This document shows, one piece after another, positions 50,350 to 59,632 of a stretch of 64,000 nt of DNA. Origin of the DNA: Paractinoplanes toevensis (lineage in GTDB: Bacteria; Actinomycetota; Actinomycetes; Mycobacteriales; Micromonosporaceae); assembly GCF_018332695.1 (NCBI RefSeq), contig NZ_BOQN01000064.1, forward strand, positions 21,372 to 85,371, read 5' to 3'. A model generated the notes under the pieces. That model was not told the origin of the DNA, ran no database searches, and saw nothing but the letters and a program-made list of their open reading frames with translations. The translations under genes and the position numbers were made by a program. Every line of letters starts with the position of its first letter. The stretch's first letter is position 1.

Positions 50350-52122
50350 ATGGCGATCTCCGGATGGGTCAACGCCCCCACCGACCTGCGCGACGAAACC
50401 CCCACCTTCACGGCAATGACCACCGCGGCCGGGCCGGTGCCGGCCAGCCCGATGCTGCTGCGGCTCGGCCGCGCCGCCGGCTTCTGCTGCCAGGGCCCGC
50501 AGACCGGCTACGCGGACTGGCGGCACCCCGAACGACCCGACCCCGACGTCGCCGTGGCGATAGAAGGCCGGCTGTCCAACCGCGACATCCTGCTCGACCG
50601 GCTCGGGCAGCGGCGCATCCACGCGTGCGACGCCGACCTGCTGCTGCACGCCTACCGCCAGTGGGGGCAATTCCTGGTCGACCGGATCGACGGTGTCTAC
50701 GCCATCGCCATCTGGGACCAGCTGCGCCGGCAACTGCTGCTGATCCGCGACCCGCTCGGCGTCAAAACCTGGTTCTACCAGCCGCTACGCGACGGCAGCC
50801 TGGCGTTCGCCACCAAGGTCCGCGGACTGCTCGCCCACCCGGGCGTCGATCCGGTCGTCACCAGCGACGGCCTCAACGAGCTGATCACCCTCGGCCCGGC
50901 CCGCACCCCCGGGCACGCGATCGTGCACGGCACGCACGAGGTGCTGCCCGGACACCTCACCCAAGTCATCCCCGGCCGCGTCCGCAGCCAGCGGCACTTC
51001 CACTGGCAGGCCGAAGCACCCGATCCCGGCGTCGACGAGACGGCGGCCGCCGGGATGGTGCGGCGCACCCTGGCCGAGGCCACCGCCCCGCTGCGCACCG
51101 AGCCGGCCCGTGCGGTGCTGCTGTCCGGCGGCATCGCCTCGGCGGCGGCTGCCGCCTTCACCGCCCCGCACCCGTCGGCCGACCGGCGGCCTGCCGCGTA
51201 CACCCTGACCCTGGCCGGGCCGTGGGGCCTGCCGCCAGGCGTCGGCGCGGACGTCACCGCCGCCGCCCGTATCGCCCGGCACCTCCGCCTCGATCACCGC
51301 CTGGTCGCCGCGAGCGCCGACCAGCTGATCGACATGGCCGCCGCCACCCGCCGCATCCTCGACCTGCCCGGCGACGCCACCCTGGACGCCGCCCTGTTCA
51401 CCCTGCTGCGCCAGGCCGCCGGCGCCGGCGGGCCCATCGTCACCGGTGACGGTGCCGACGCCATCTTCGGCTGGGCGTCACCGGCGTCTGAGGCCACCGG
51501 CCTGCCCTGGCAGCGCTATGACACCGCACCGATGGACCTGCTGACGGCCGAGGCCCGCCTGCACCTGCTGCCCACCGCCTACGTCAAACGGCGTCTCGAC
51601 GACGCGGCCGCCACCATCCCGGCCCCCGCCGATCTGAGCGACGCCCGGCGGGCGTGGCACCGCGACGCCTACCTCACCCTGACCCACCGGCTGCCCGCCC
51701 AGCTGCGGCGCCTCGACGAACTCGCCGCCGCCCTCGGCTTGAGCGTGCACAGCCCGCTCGCCGACTGGCTGCTCACCCAGCACACCCTGCGCATGCCCCA
51801 CCCGGTACGGCACCTGCGCGGTGTCCGCCTCGGACTGCTGCGGCACACCGTCGCCGATCTGCTGCCCGCCAGCGTCACCTGGCTACCTGGCCGCACCTTC
51901 CCCGGCGCGCATCTGCTGCCGGGCTGGCGTGCGAACCACCGCGACCGGATGCTCGCCGTCCTGGCCGACGCGTCGCAGCCCCTGCAACCACTGCTCGACC
52001 CCGCCCAGATTCACCCGCTGCTCGCGCGGACTCCTGAGCCCATCCACGGCCGGCACAGCGCTGTGGCCTACCTGCTGGAGATCAACGCCTGGCTCGCCAG
52101 GCACCGCATCCGCCTCACCTGA
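50350..52122 (+). CDS. Asparagine-synthetase-like ATP-dependent amide-forming enzyme
   Basis: The 590-residue protein has the two-domain AsnB architecture: an N-terminal Ntn-like glutaminase fold (IEGRLSNRDILLDRLGQRRI, DGVYAIAIWDQLRRQLLLI, DPLGVKTWFY) and a C-terminal synthetase domain. The start MAISGW lacks the catalytic Cys2, so ammonia release from glutamine is not expected. The PP-loop reads LLSGGIASAA (Ala263 in place of Asp of SGGxDS), and the later block is VTGDGADAIFGW. Cys-less homologues include beta-lactam synthetases and lasso-peptide cyclases, which use intramolecular amines. GAAGGA precedes the ATG. Confidence 0.82.
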   Translation: MAISGWVNAPTDLRDETPTFTAMTTAAGPVPASPMLLRLGRAAGFCCQGPQTGYADWRHPERPDPDVAVAIEGRLSNRDILLDRLGQRRIHACDADLLLHAYRQWGQFLVDRIDGVYAIAIWDQLRRQLLLIRDPLGVKTWFYQPLRDGSLAFATKVRGLLAHPGVDPVVTSDGLNELITLGPARTPGHAIVHGTHEVLPGHLTQVIPGRVRSQRHFHWQAEAPDPGVDETAAAGMVRRTLAEATAPLRTEPARAVLLSGGIASAAAAAFTAPHPSADRRPAAYTLTLAGPWGLPPGVGADVTAAARIARHLRLDHRLVAASADQLIDMAAATRRILDLPGDATLDAALFTLLRQAAGAGGPIVTGDGADAIFGWASPASEATGLPWQRYDTAPMDLLTAEARLHLLPTAYVKRRLDDAAATIPAPADLSDARRAWHRDAYLTLTHRLPAQLRRLDELAAALGLSVHSPLADWLLTQHTLRMPHPVRHLRGVRLGLLRHTVADLLPASVTWLPGRTFPGAHLLPGWRANHRDRMLAVLADASQPLQPLLDPAQIHPLLARTPEPIHGRHSAVAYLLEINAWLARHRIRLT

Positions 52123-52208
52123 CCCCACAACGCCCCCGGCACACGGCCCGGTGACGCGCTCGGCACCGCACACCCACATGCCGCCTGATTCGCGAAGGAA
52201 ATCCTGTT

Positions 52209-53468
52209 ATGCGATTCGCACCGTTCGGCACCCAGTACACATCAGAGCCCGCCGAAACTTGGCAGCGCATCCTGGCCGGTGGGCACGCCGTCAGCCACGA
52301 CCCCGAACTCGGGTTGTGGCTGATCACCGGACACGACACCGTCCGGGGTGTCCTGGCCGACACCACACGGTTCTCCAACGCCGCCACCCTGGCCCCAGTC
52401 ATGCCGGTCAGCGCCGAAGCCGGCCACGTACTCGCCGCGTTCGACGCCCCGGCCGTCACCACCACCGCCGACGGGCCGCAGCATGCCCGCATCCGCGCTG
52501 TGCTGCGCGGCATCTTCCCCACCACCGCGGCCCGCGCCGAGCTTGCCTGGGGTGCACTGGTCGCTCGCCGCGCCGACCAACTCGCCGGCGACATCGCCGC
52601 TGCCGAGGCGACGGACCTGATGCCGGCGGCGATCCGCTTCTCGCTGCACGTCATCACCGACGTCCTCGTTCTTCCCACCGACCAGGCCGGCGACCTGCAC
52701 GCGTGGACGGACGCGTTCGCCCGCCTCGTCTGGGCCCATCACCCCGAGACCCAGGTCGACGACGCCCACGAGGCCCTCGCGCTGTGGCACCTGTGCTCGG
52801 ACACGGTCACCGCCCGCGCACAGGCCGGCGGAGGATACGGGCCGGGCGTCATCGGAGACCTGCTGCGCTACCGGGGAGGCGATGACGCCCGCCTGAGCGT
52901 GCCCGAAGCGGCGGCGATCGTGCTCACCATCGCCGGAGCCGGCTGGGAAACCACCGCCGGAGCGCTCGGCCACGCTCTCGAACACGCCCTGATCGAGCCC
53001 GGCCGGTGGACCCGGCTGGGGTATGACGAACACGCCCTGGCCACTCATGTCGAGGAAACCCTGCGGCACAGCCCTGCCATCGACGGGTGGCTACGCGTCA
53101 CCACCACCGACGTCGACGTGGACGGCACCCTTATCCCGGCCGGTAGCCGGTGTCTGCTGCTGATCGGCGCCGCCAACCACGACCCCGCCCAGTTCGCACA
53201 GCCCAGGGTCTTCAATCCCGGTCGCGCCCGTCTCGGGCAGCATCTCGCCTTCGGCGCCGGAGCGCATTACTGCATCGGTGCCGCCCTGGCCCGCCTGGAA
53301 CTGAGCACCGCGCTGCGCACCCTCGCCCGCCGCCTGCCAGCCCTGGCGCTCGCCGGTGGATACCGGCGCCAGTACAAGCCGAGCGTCGCGCTGCGCCAGC
53401 ACACCACAATGCCCGCCACCACCGGCGGCGGCCCCGACCGCCACAGCGCACCGGCCGCCCGGCCATGA
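52209..53468 (+). CDS. Cytochrome P450
   Basis: The 419-residue haem monooxygenase has the I-helix IAGAGWETTAGALGHAL, ExxR in VEETLRHSPAIDGWLRVT, and the haem loop LAFGAGAHYCIGAALARLE with Cys355 as thiolate ligand. Length and motifs fit bacterial class I P450s that use ferredoxin, but no ferredoxin gene is adjacent. GAAGGAAAT before ATG 52209 fixes the start. It probably oxidises the scaffold produced by this gene run. Confidence 0.92.
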   Translation: MRFAPFGTQYTSEPAETWQRILAGGHAVSHDPELGLWLITGHDTVRGVLADTTRFSNAATLAPVMPVSAEAGHVLAAFDAPAVTTTADGPQHARIRAVLRGIFPTTAARAELAWGALVARRADQLAGDIAAAEATDLMPAAIRFSLHVITDVLVLPTDQAGDLHAWTDAFARLVWAHHPETQVDDAHEALALWHLCSDTVTARAQAGGGYGPGVIGDLLRYRGGDDARLSVPEAAAIVLTIAGAGWETTAGALGHALEHALIEPGRWTRLGYDEHALATHVEETLRHSPAIDGWLRVTTTDVDVDGTLIPAGSRCLLLIGAANHDPAQFAQPRVFNPGRARLGQHLAFGAGAHYCIGAALARLELSTALRTLARRLPALALAGGYRRQYKPSVALRQHTTMPATTGGGPDRHSAPAARP

Positions 53469-53591
53469 CCCCGCACTCCCTGGCTGTCCCGGCCCGCGGA
53501 CCGCCGTGGCGGCGGGCTGCAGACCCCCGCGGCGGCACCTGTCCGCCGCCGCTTCCCAAAGAGCCGATCTCCGCCTTCCAAGGAGTACCTG

Positions 53592-54035
53592 ATGACGAAA
53601 ACGTTCACCCGCGTGGTCGCTGTCGCCGCCGCCGCGCTGGGCCTGACCCTCACCGCCGCCACACCGGCACTGGCCAGCGCGGACAAGTGCAAGGGCGACG
53701 CGTTCGAAAGCTGCGTCGCGGTCAACGGCACTGGCCTGCACGTCAACTGGATCAAAAGCCGCGTGGGGTTGTACTCGAAAACGTGCCGGTACGGCCATAG
53801 CCAAGTGCTGATAAATGGCGACCACTTCGCCGACTCGAACGGCGGCCGGGACAAGAACTACTGCTCCACATCCGTCTGGGGCGCCGAGGTCACCACCGGC
53901 CAGTGGAACGAGAACCGCAACTACGGACGCGGCGCCAAGATCTGCTCGAAGTTCTGGTGGAACAACGGTGCCACCGGGCCGGGCACGGTCAACGGCTACA
54001 CCAGCTTCGGCACCGCCTGCGCCACTGTCGGTTGA
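53592..54035 (+). CDS. Small secreted Cys-containing protein
   Basis: The 147-residue protein has a Sec signal (TRVVAVAAAALGLTLTAATP, cleavage near ALASA). The mature part is rich in Trp, Tyr, Asn and Gly, with six Cys (KCKGDAFESC, KTCRYG, NYCSTS, KICSKFWW, TACATVG), suggesting three disulfides. I do not recognise the family; it resembles small actinobacterial extracellular proteins. AAGGAG precedes ATG 53592. It sits between the P450 and the exporter. Confidence 0.78.
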   Translation: MTKTFTRVVAVAAAALGLTLTAATPALASADKCKGDAFESCVAVNGTGLHVNWIKSRVGLYSKTCRYGHSQVLINGDHFADSNGGRDKNYCSTSVWGAEVTTGQWNENRNYGRGAKICSKFWWNNGATGPGTVNGYTSFGTACATVG

Positions 54036-54151
54036 CCACGGCTGGCCTGATCGGCCGGTGATGCCGCCGGCATCACCGGCCCCGGCGCCAATCGCAGGCG
54101 GCGCCGCGCCGATGTCCCTCGACTTTCTCGCCTTCTCCGCGGAGATTCCCC

Positions 54152-55417
54152 ATGACCACCGCTGTACACCACGACACCGACACCGACATCGACCGCGACG
54201 TACTACGGCGCTACCGGATCGCCATCAGCATCATGTTCGCCATCGCCGGCATGACCATCGGCACCTGGACCGCGCGGATCCCCGCCATCCAGCACAACAT
54301 CAAAATGGGCGACAGCAAACTCAGCATCTGCCTGCTCATCCTCGCCGCGGGAGGACTGGCCGGCATGCGCGCCGCCGGCCGGCTCATCGACCGCCACGGC
54401 AGCACCACCGTCATGATCCCACCCGCCCTCGTCCTCGGCGGCGCACTCATGATCGCCGCGCACGCCCCGACCTGGACAACCCTCGCCGCCGCCCTGGCCG
54501 GCTTCGGGATCCTGCACGGCACCCTCAACGTCGGCATGAACGCCGCCGCCGTCGCCTGCCAGACCGCCTACCAGCGGCCGATCATGACGTCCTTTCACGC
54601 CCTCTTCAGCCTCGGCGGTGTCGCCGGCGCCGCCCTTTCGGCCGCCTGCGCGCACGTCGGCCTCGGCGTCACCGACGCCTTCGCCGGCATCGCAGTGGCC
54701 TGCACCGCAGCCGCCGGCTGGGCCGTCCACCGGCTCATTCCCGCACCGGCCGCCACGACCAGCAGCCAGCAGACGACAGCAAGCGCCGCCGCTGCGCCGG
54801 CGCAACGGCGGCCACGCACGCGGATCCTGCTGCTCGGCCTGCTCGCCTTCAGCGCACTGATCAGTGAAGGCGCCGCCGCCGACTGGAGCAGCACCTACCT
54901 CACCCGCATCGGTGCTTCGCAAGCCATGGCAGCTGCCGCGTACGCCGCCTTCGCCGCCTGCATGACCATCGGCCGGCTCACCGGCGACCGTCTCACCGCC
55001 GCCATCGCGCCCGCCGCGCTGCTGCGCTGCTGCGGTCTGACCGCCGGGATCGGTCTCGCCGTCGGCCTCATCGGCGGCACACCCGGCGCCGCGATCATCG
55101 GCTTCGGCTGCCTCGGCGCCGGACTGTCCTGCGTCGTCCCCCTGCTCTACTCCGCCGCAGGGAACCTCGACCCCGCGCGCCCCGGCGCCGCACTCTCACG
55201 CGTGGCCGCGCTCGGCTACCTCGGCTACGTCACCGGACCCGCGATCATCGGCGGCGCCGCCACGCACGTCGGCCTCGGCAACGCGCTGCTCATCCTTCCC
55301 GCCCTCGCCATGCTGCTGGTCGCCGCCGCGCCGGTCGTCCACCGCAGCCGCGGCCGCCACCGACCGACGCGATCACGCGTCCGCAGGCCGCTTCAACCCG
55401 CGGGGATGACGACATGA
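54152..55417 (+). CDS. MFS transporter (YbjJ-like)
   Basis: The 421-residue protein has 12 predicted membrane helices. Family marks include SIMFAIAGMTIGTWTARIPA, the loop GRLIDRHGSTTVMIPPALV (motif A type), and HGTLNVGMNAAAVACQ with IMTSFHALFSLGGVAGAALS, as in the YbjJ-like branch of the major facilitator superfamily. A GGAG ribosome site precedes the ATG. The stop overlaps the decarboxylase ATG by 4 bp. In this context it most likely exports the cluster product or provides self-resistance. Confidence 0.88.
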   Translation: MTTAVHHDTDTDIDRDVLRRYRIAISIMFAIAGMTIGTWTARIPAIQHNIKMGDSKLSICLLILAAGGLAGMRAAGRLIDRHGSTTVMIPPALVLGGALMIAAHAPTWTTLAAALAGFGILHGTLNVGMNAAAVACQTAYQRPIMTSFHALFSLGGVAGAALSAACAHVGLGVTDAFAGIAVACTAAAGWAVHRLIPAPAATTSSQQTTASAAAAPAQRRPRTRILLLGLLAFSALISEGAAADWSSTYLTRIGASQAMAAAAYAAFAACMTIGRLTGDRLTAAIAPAALLRCCGLTAGIGLAVGLIGGTPGAAIIGFGCLGAGLSCVVPLLYSAAGNLDPARPGAALSRVAALGYLGYVTGPAIIGGAATHVGLGNALLILPALAMLLVAAAPVVHRSRGRHRPTRSRVRRPLQPAGMTT

Positions 55418-56619
55418 TCAATCACGTCGACCAGCAAGCGCGGCGTAGTTGCCCTCCGGAGGTTCCTGAAGTGGCCTTCCGCGCGCCGCCGGGCAGCGAA
55501 GCCGTCGACCATCTGCCCCCCACTCCGACGCTGCACCCGGGATTGGTTGCCATCCTCGACCGGCTCACCGTCGCAGCGCCTACAAACATCGGCTTCCCGG
55601 CCGCGGTGGACATCGACTATCGGCCACTCGCCCCGTTCCTCCGATACATGATCAACAACGTCGGAAGTCCAGCCGAAGACACGACCTACCCGGCACACGC
55701 CAAAGACCTCGAGCGCGATGTGCTCGCCTGGTTCGCCACATTGTTCCGCGCACCAGCCGGCTGGACCGGCTACATGACCAGCGGTGGAACAGAAGGCACC
55801 ATGAGCGGCCTGCTCCACGCCCGGACCGCGTACCCCCGCGCCACCATCTACGCCTCCAGCTCATGCCACTACAGCGTGCCGAAAATCTGCGGGTTGCTCG
55901 GCATGCCAATGGTGCAGATCCCGGCCGGCCCTCGCGGGCATCTCGACTGCGAGATCCTCCGACGCGAGGCAGCACGCCGCCGGGGCCAGCCCGCCATCGT
56001 GGTCGCCACCATCGGCACCACCATGACCGAAGCCGTCGACGACGTACCCCGCGTACACGCTGCCCTCAACGCCGCGGGCATCCGACAACGGTGGATCCAC
56101 GCCGACGCAGCCCTCGCCGGGATACCGCTCGCCCTCACCGGCAGGCACGACTTCGACCTCGCACCCGGCGGCGCCGACAGCCTTTCCATATCGGGACATA
56201 AATGGTGGGGAACACCGATCCCGTGCGGTGTCACCCTCACCAGACGCCCACAGCACCGGCCAGGGCAGCGCGTCGACTACATCGGCAGCCGCGACACCAC
56301 CATCACCGGCTCACGGGCCGGCCTTGCCGCCCTCATGCTCTGGCACGCCATCACCCGGCACGACCCCGCCGGCCACCGCCTTCGCGTCGATCGCGCCCGC
56401 GACGCCGCCAACTACGCCCGCCGGAGTCTCGCCGTCGTCGGCTGGGAATGCTGGCGAAACCCGGACGCCCTCACGGTCATGCTCAGACCGTTACCTAAAC
56501 CACTGAGACCGCGCTGGCCACTTCCCATCGAGCAGGGCTGGAGTCACCTCATCTGCATGCCTGGCACCGGCCGGGAGCAGATCGACTCCCTCGTCAAAGA
56601 ACTTGGTGGCTGCGGATGA
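55414..56619 (+). CDS. PLP-dependent group II decarboxylase (histidine/serine decarboxylase-like)
   Basis: The 401-residue fold-type I enzyme contains GYMTSGGTEGTMSGLLHAR, YASSSCHYSVPKICGLLGM, IVVATIGTTMTEAVDDV, WIHADAALAGIPLAL, and SISGHKWWGTPIPCGV with Lys263 as the PLP Schiff base. These match bacterial histidine decarboxylase and plant-type serine decarboxylase. The product would be an amine such as histamine or ethanolamine, which could be a building block or the nucleophile for the synthetase-like enzyme upstream. Its ATG overlaps the MFS stop. Confidence 0.88.
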   Translation: MINHVDQQARRSCPPEVPEVAFRAPPGSEAVDHLPPTPTLHPGLVAILDRLTVAAPTNIGFPAAVDIDYRPLAPFLRYMINNVGSPAEDTTYPAHAKDLERDVLAWFATLFRAPAGWTGYMTSGGTEGTMSGLLHARTAYPRATIYASSSCHYSVPKICGLLGMPMVQIPAGPRGHLDCEILRREAARRRGQPAIVVATIGTTMTEAVDDVPRVHAALNAAGIRQRWIHADAALAGIPLALTGRHDFDLAPGGADSLSISGHKWWGTPIPCGVTLTRRPQHRPGQRVDYIGSRDTTITGSRAGLAALMLWHAITRHDPAGHRLRVDRARDAANYARRSLAVVGWECWRNPDALTVMLRPLPKPLRPRWPLPIEQGWSHLICMPGTGREQIDSLVKELGGCG

Positions 56620-56812
56620 GGCCCCGACTGAGTCGAACTCCTCCTGAAGCTCAAGTCAGCCACCAGGCGCGATCGACGGGAGATCCGGGTGCTCCTACCG
56701 GCACTCGGACTCCTGGCCTCGTACTCTTGATCGTGCCGGCGGGCGCTGTACCCGCAACCGCCCGTCGGCCGCCGTACCGGGCGACGCGCATTGTCTGCGG
56801 CAAATGAGTGCG

Positions 56813-57181
56813 TCAGGTTTCGTCAGCCGTAGGGCGAAGGCGATTCCACTGCGGGTCGAAGCAGACGAGGCCCCTGTCGGCGGCCATGCGAGCACATACC
56901 GCCGAGACTTCGTCGGCCATGCTATAGCGCATAGCGAAGTAAATGATTGGTCCCGAGGCCTCATTGATGAGCGGTCCGGCGGACCAGGGGCTGCTGTCGT
57001 TTTCGTCTGCCGTCAGGTCGACCCACGTGGCGAGCAGGGCGGCGACATATTCGCGTATCGCCGGCGTTGGTGGGGTCGCGCCCGGGGATTCGATGAACTG
57101 GCTGTACAACTGCTCGAACGCCTGGCCCGCCTCAAGGTCCGCAGGACATTCGCCCTCCCAGACCGCGAGGTCGTACGACAT
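56813..57181 (-). CDS. Small acidic protein of unknown function
   Basis: The 122-residue protein begins MSYDLAVWEGECPADLEAG and continues with QLYSQFIESPGATPPTP, DSSPWSAGPLINEASGP and VCARMAADRGLVCFDPQWN. It is acidic, soluble and of the type often found as small orphan genes near polymorphic-toxin immunity proteins in actinomycetes. I cannot name the family with certainty. ATG 57181 was chosen; an ATG eight codons upstream is also in frame. No toxin gene is adjacent. Confidence 0.7.
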   Translation of the reverse strand: MSYDLAVWEGECPADLEAGQAFEQLYSQFIESPGATPPTPAIREYVAALLATWVDLTADENDSSPWSAGPLINEASGPIIYFAMRYSMADEVSAVCARMAADRGLVCFDPQWNRLRPTADET

Positions 57182-57433
57182 GTCATCTCGCTCTCGATCA
57201 CGCACCAGCAGGCTCGAGAAAGATCTTACCGATCTCTTGCCGGTTTAGGCGGACCACCTGACCTGCCTTCGGCAGTAGAGCGCCGGCGTTGCAGGCAACG
57301 TCGCCGCAACCGTCCGTCGGCTCAGTCTGAGCGACCAGCCCATGAGACGAGCCGGCTCCGTCTCACGCACTATCGGCTACTTGAGTGCACATGATCTTGA
57401 GTTCTCATGCAGTCGCTCCTGATCCACACCTTT

Positions 57434-58093
57434 TCAGGGCGACGTCAATTGGACCAAGCCCACCCACGTGTTCTCATTCGCCCAGCGATAGGTCGCACGA
57501 ACGCGCCAGACGGCCGCCGGTATTGAGATGAGGGCATGATCTGGTTTACCTCCGTCTGGATACGGGATTCCCAGTTCGCTCCCGGCGTTGACTGAGTCCA
57601 TCAGCACGGCCGGACCGTCCGTCTCCCACTCGCCGCATTCCTCCCATACGGTGGCGGGATCGGCGAGAACAGTATCCGCGGCGTTGAAGAGATCGGCCTG
57701 GGAGTCAGCTGCCAGCCACCGGAGAAAGGCTCGACGCTCCGGCAGATAGCACGTCATGGCCGGCTCGTCCGCCAAGACAAGTCCCTGTCTGCCACGTTCT
57801 CCGACGGCAAGCATCCCGGCCAGGCCGTCAATCTCGCACGCGCGGTCATAGTCGTCGCGGACGTCGCCGCCTGCCACGACCAGCCCGGACTCCAGGCAAC
57901 CGTGCCAGTCGGCCAGCGCCGACGCCGGGACCACGATCAGTGGCCCGCCCAGGGAGTTGACCCAGGTCGGGACGGGCGACAGCGCACCGTCGGCCAGGCT
58001 CGATCGAGCGTCTAACAACCCAGCCTCCAAGATCGTTCGGCCAACTGTAGGAAGATAGGGCACCCCATCCCAGCCGCAGGGAGCACGCGCCAT
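57434..58093 (-). CDS. Imm21-like immunity protein
   Basis: The 219-residue protein matches the Imm21 pattern: WVNSLGGPLIVVPASALADW, then DYDRACEIDGLAGMLAVGER, LVLADEPAMTCYLPERRAFL and AAVWRVRATYRWANENTWVG. Imm21 proteins neutralise a cognate polymorphic toxin. No toxin with matching polarity is nearby, so it is an orphan, perhaps protecting against kin toxins. The start at ATG 58093 leaves about 40 residues before the conserved block and could be internal instead. Confidence 0.72.
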   Translation of the reverse strand: MARAPCGWDGVPYLPTVGRTILEAGLLDARSSLADGALSPVPTWVNSLGGPLIVVPASALADWHGCLESGLVVAGGDVRDDYDRACEIDGLAGMLAVGERGRQGLVLADEPAMTCYLPERRAFLRWLAADSQADLFNAADTVLADPATVWEECGEWETDGPAVLMDSVNAGSELGIPYPDGGKPDHALISIPAAVWRVRATYRWANENTWVGLVQLTSP

Positions 58094-58310
58094 GCTCCCG
58101 ACAGGTCCAGCAGGCGGGAGCCTCCAGACCTCGTCCGCATGCTAGGCGCAGCGGCCAGTAGCCGATCGGACAGCGGCAAATCCGGATGGCGGCGTCTCGA
58201 CTATCGTCCTTTCGTGATAGTCAAGTGGATCACGTGTCGGACAGTGGACCAGGCTGCATTCGGACGTGGCCAGCAAGTTTTGGACTGGCCTTCGCGGCAT
58301 TCCTGGGCTA

Positions 58311-59548
58311 GTGCCGTGACCACGAACCTTTGAGGTGTTGGGGTCAGGCTGCGAGGGTGGCGGGTTGGCCCCAGCGTCGTTGGCGTTCGCTGCGGATACG
58401 GGCTCGTTCGCGGCGTTGGGCGGTCAGGACGTCGGGGTGGCGGGCGTTCGCATTGCGCCAGCGCAGGTATCGGTGCAGGTGGCGAGTCAGCGCGGGGTGG
58501 TTGGGGTGGTTCGAGCCGGCGATGACGAAGGTGCGTAGCGGCCCGAACTGGGCCTCGATCGGGTTGGCCCAGGAGGCGTAGGTCGGGGTGAAACACAGCT
58601 CGACCTTGTTACGGGCTGCCCACGCCCGGATCGTCTTGCCTTTGTGTGCGGACAGGTTGTCGAGGATGACGTAGATCGGTGCCCCGTCCGGTCTCGCCCG
58701 GCGGATCGATGTGAGCGCGGCCAGGGTGTTCGCGGCGCCCTTGCGCCGGTTGACGACGCCCCACAGCTGGTCGTCGCCGACGCTGTAGCAGCCGTGGAAC
58801 TGCCGGACGCCGTGCAGCTTGTGATAGTTCGCCGGCAGTCGATGCGGATGACCTTTGGGCGCCCAGCCGGAGCCGGCCTGCGGACGGATCACGAGGGGCC
58901 CGAACTCGTCGAACGCGAACACCCGCTGGGGAAAGTTGCTGGTCACATGATCGATACGGGCCAGTTTCACGTCTCGCTGCGGGTCGTTCGACTCCTTCCA
59001 CGTCTTGGTCCGCTGGAAGCTGATCTGGTGCTTGAACAGCAGCTGCCGCAGCCGTTCCCGCCCGATACAGATCGACCGGGCGGCCAGCGTGCTGAGGTGC
59101 TCGGCGAGCTTACGGACGCTCCACCGGGTGAAAGGCCGCCCCAACGCTTCAGGGCGGGTGTTGGCCGTCGCGACGATGAACTGCTCGTCATCGCTACTGA
59201 TCAGGCGGGGACGGCCACCCGCCCACCGAGGGTCCAGGCTGGCCATGCCCATCTCGTTGAACCGGTGGATGACCTGCCGGATCGTGTCCTCGTCCGCCTG
59301 GACCAGACGGGCGATCGCCGGCACGGTGTTCCCGCCGGCCGAGGCGAGGACCACCATGGCCCGCCGTAATCGGATCGGTGAACCCGTGCCTCGACGGGTG
59401 ATACGCAGCAGTAGTTGACCTTCCTGGTCACTGAGCCGCCGCACACGTACAGGATCTGCCACCACCACAGCCTGACCCCCGACACACCGCCCGGCCGTCA
59501 GCTTGGCGGCGTGTCATCCAACACCGTGAACGTTCATGGTCACGGCAC
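58311..59548. mobile_element. IS630-family insertion sequence, complete
   Basis: Terminal inverted repeats are GTGCCGTGACCACGAAC at 58311 and, reading inward from 59548, GTGCCGTGACCATGAAC (one mismatch). The element is flanked on both sides by TA (58309-58310 and 59549-59550), the target duplication of this family. It is 1238 bp and carries one intact transposase gene on the minus strand. It therefore looks recent and potentially active. Confidence 0.92.
58344..59468 (-). CDS. IS630 family transposase
   Basis: The 374-residue protein has N-terminal helix-turn-helix domains (TVPAIARLVQADEDTIRQVI, WSVRKLAEHLSTLAARSICI) and a DDE domain with Asp in VFAFDEFGPLVI, Asp in YVILDNLSAHKG and Glu in WANPIEAQFGPLRTFVI. 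The length and motif order are those of full IS630 transposases, with no frameshift seen. It lies inside the inverted repeats at 58311-59548. Confidence 0.94.
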   Translation of the reverse strand: MVVADPVRVRRLSDQEGQLLLRITRRGTGSPIRLRRAMVVLASAGGNTVPAIARLVQADEDTIRQVIHRFNEMGMASLDPRWAGGRPRLISSDDEQFIVATANTRPEALGRPFTRWSVRKLAEHLSTLAARSICIGRERLRQLLFKHQISFQRTKTWKESNDPQRDVKLARIDHVTSNFPQRVFAFDEFGPLVIRPQAGSGWAPKGHPHRLPANYHKLHGVRQFHGCYSVGDDQLWGVVNRRKGAANTLAALTSIRRARPDGAPIYVILDNLSAHKGKTIRAWAARNKVELCFTPTYASWANPIEAQFGPLRTFVIAGSNHPNHPALTRHLHRYLRWRNANARHPDVLTAQRRERARIRSERQRRWGQPATLAA

Positions 59549-59632
59549 TAGTGCAGTGGCTGGAGCAGGAACGCGGCCGGCATCGGGCAGATCTTCGGGT
59601 TCTGGAGCGGTCGCTCCAGCTACCTGGAGTTC

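Noticed and set aside
53592..54035. The small secreted protein considered as a RiPP precursor
   Set aside because: It has a Sec signal and a 115-residue folded-looking mature part with disulfide-type Cys pattern, not a leader plus short core peptide.
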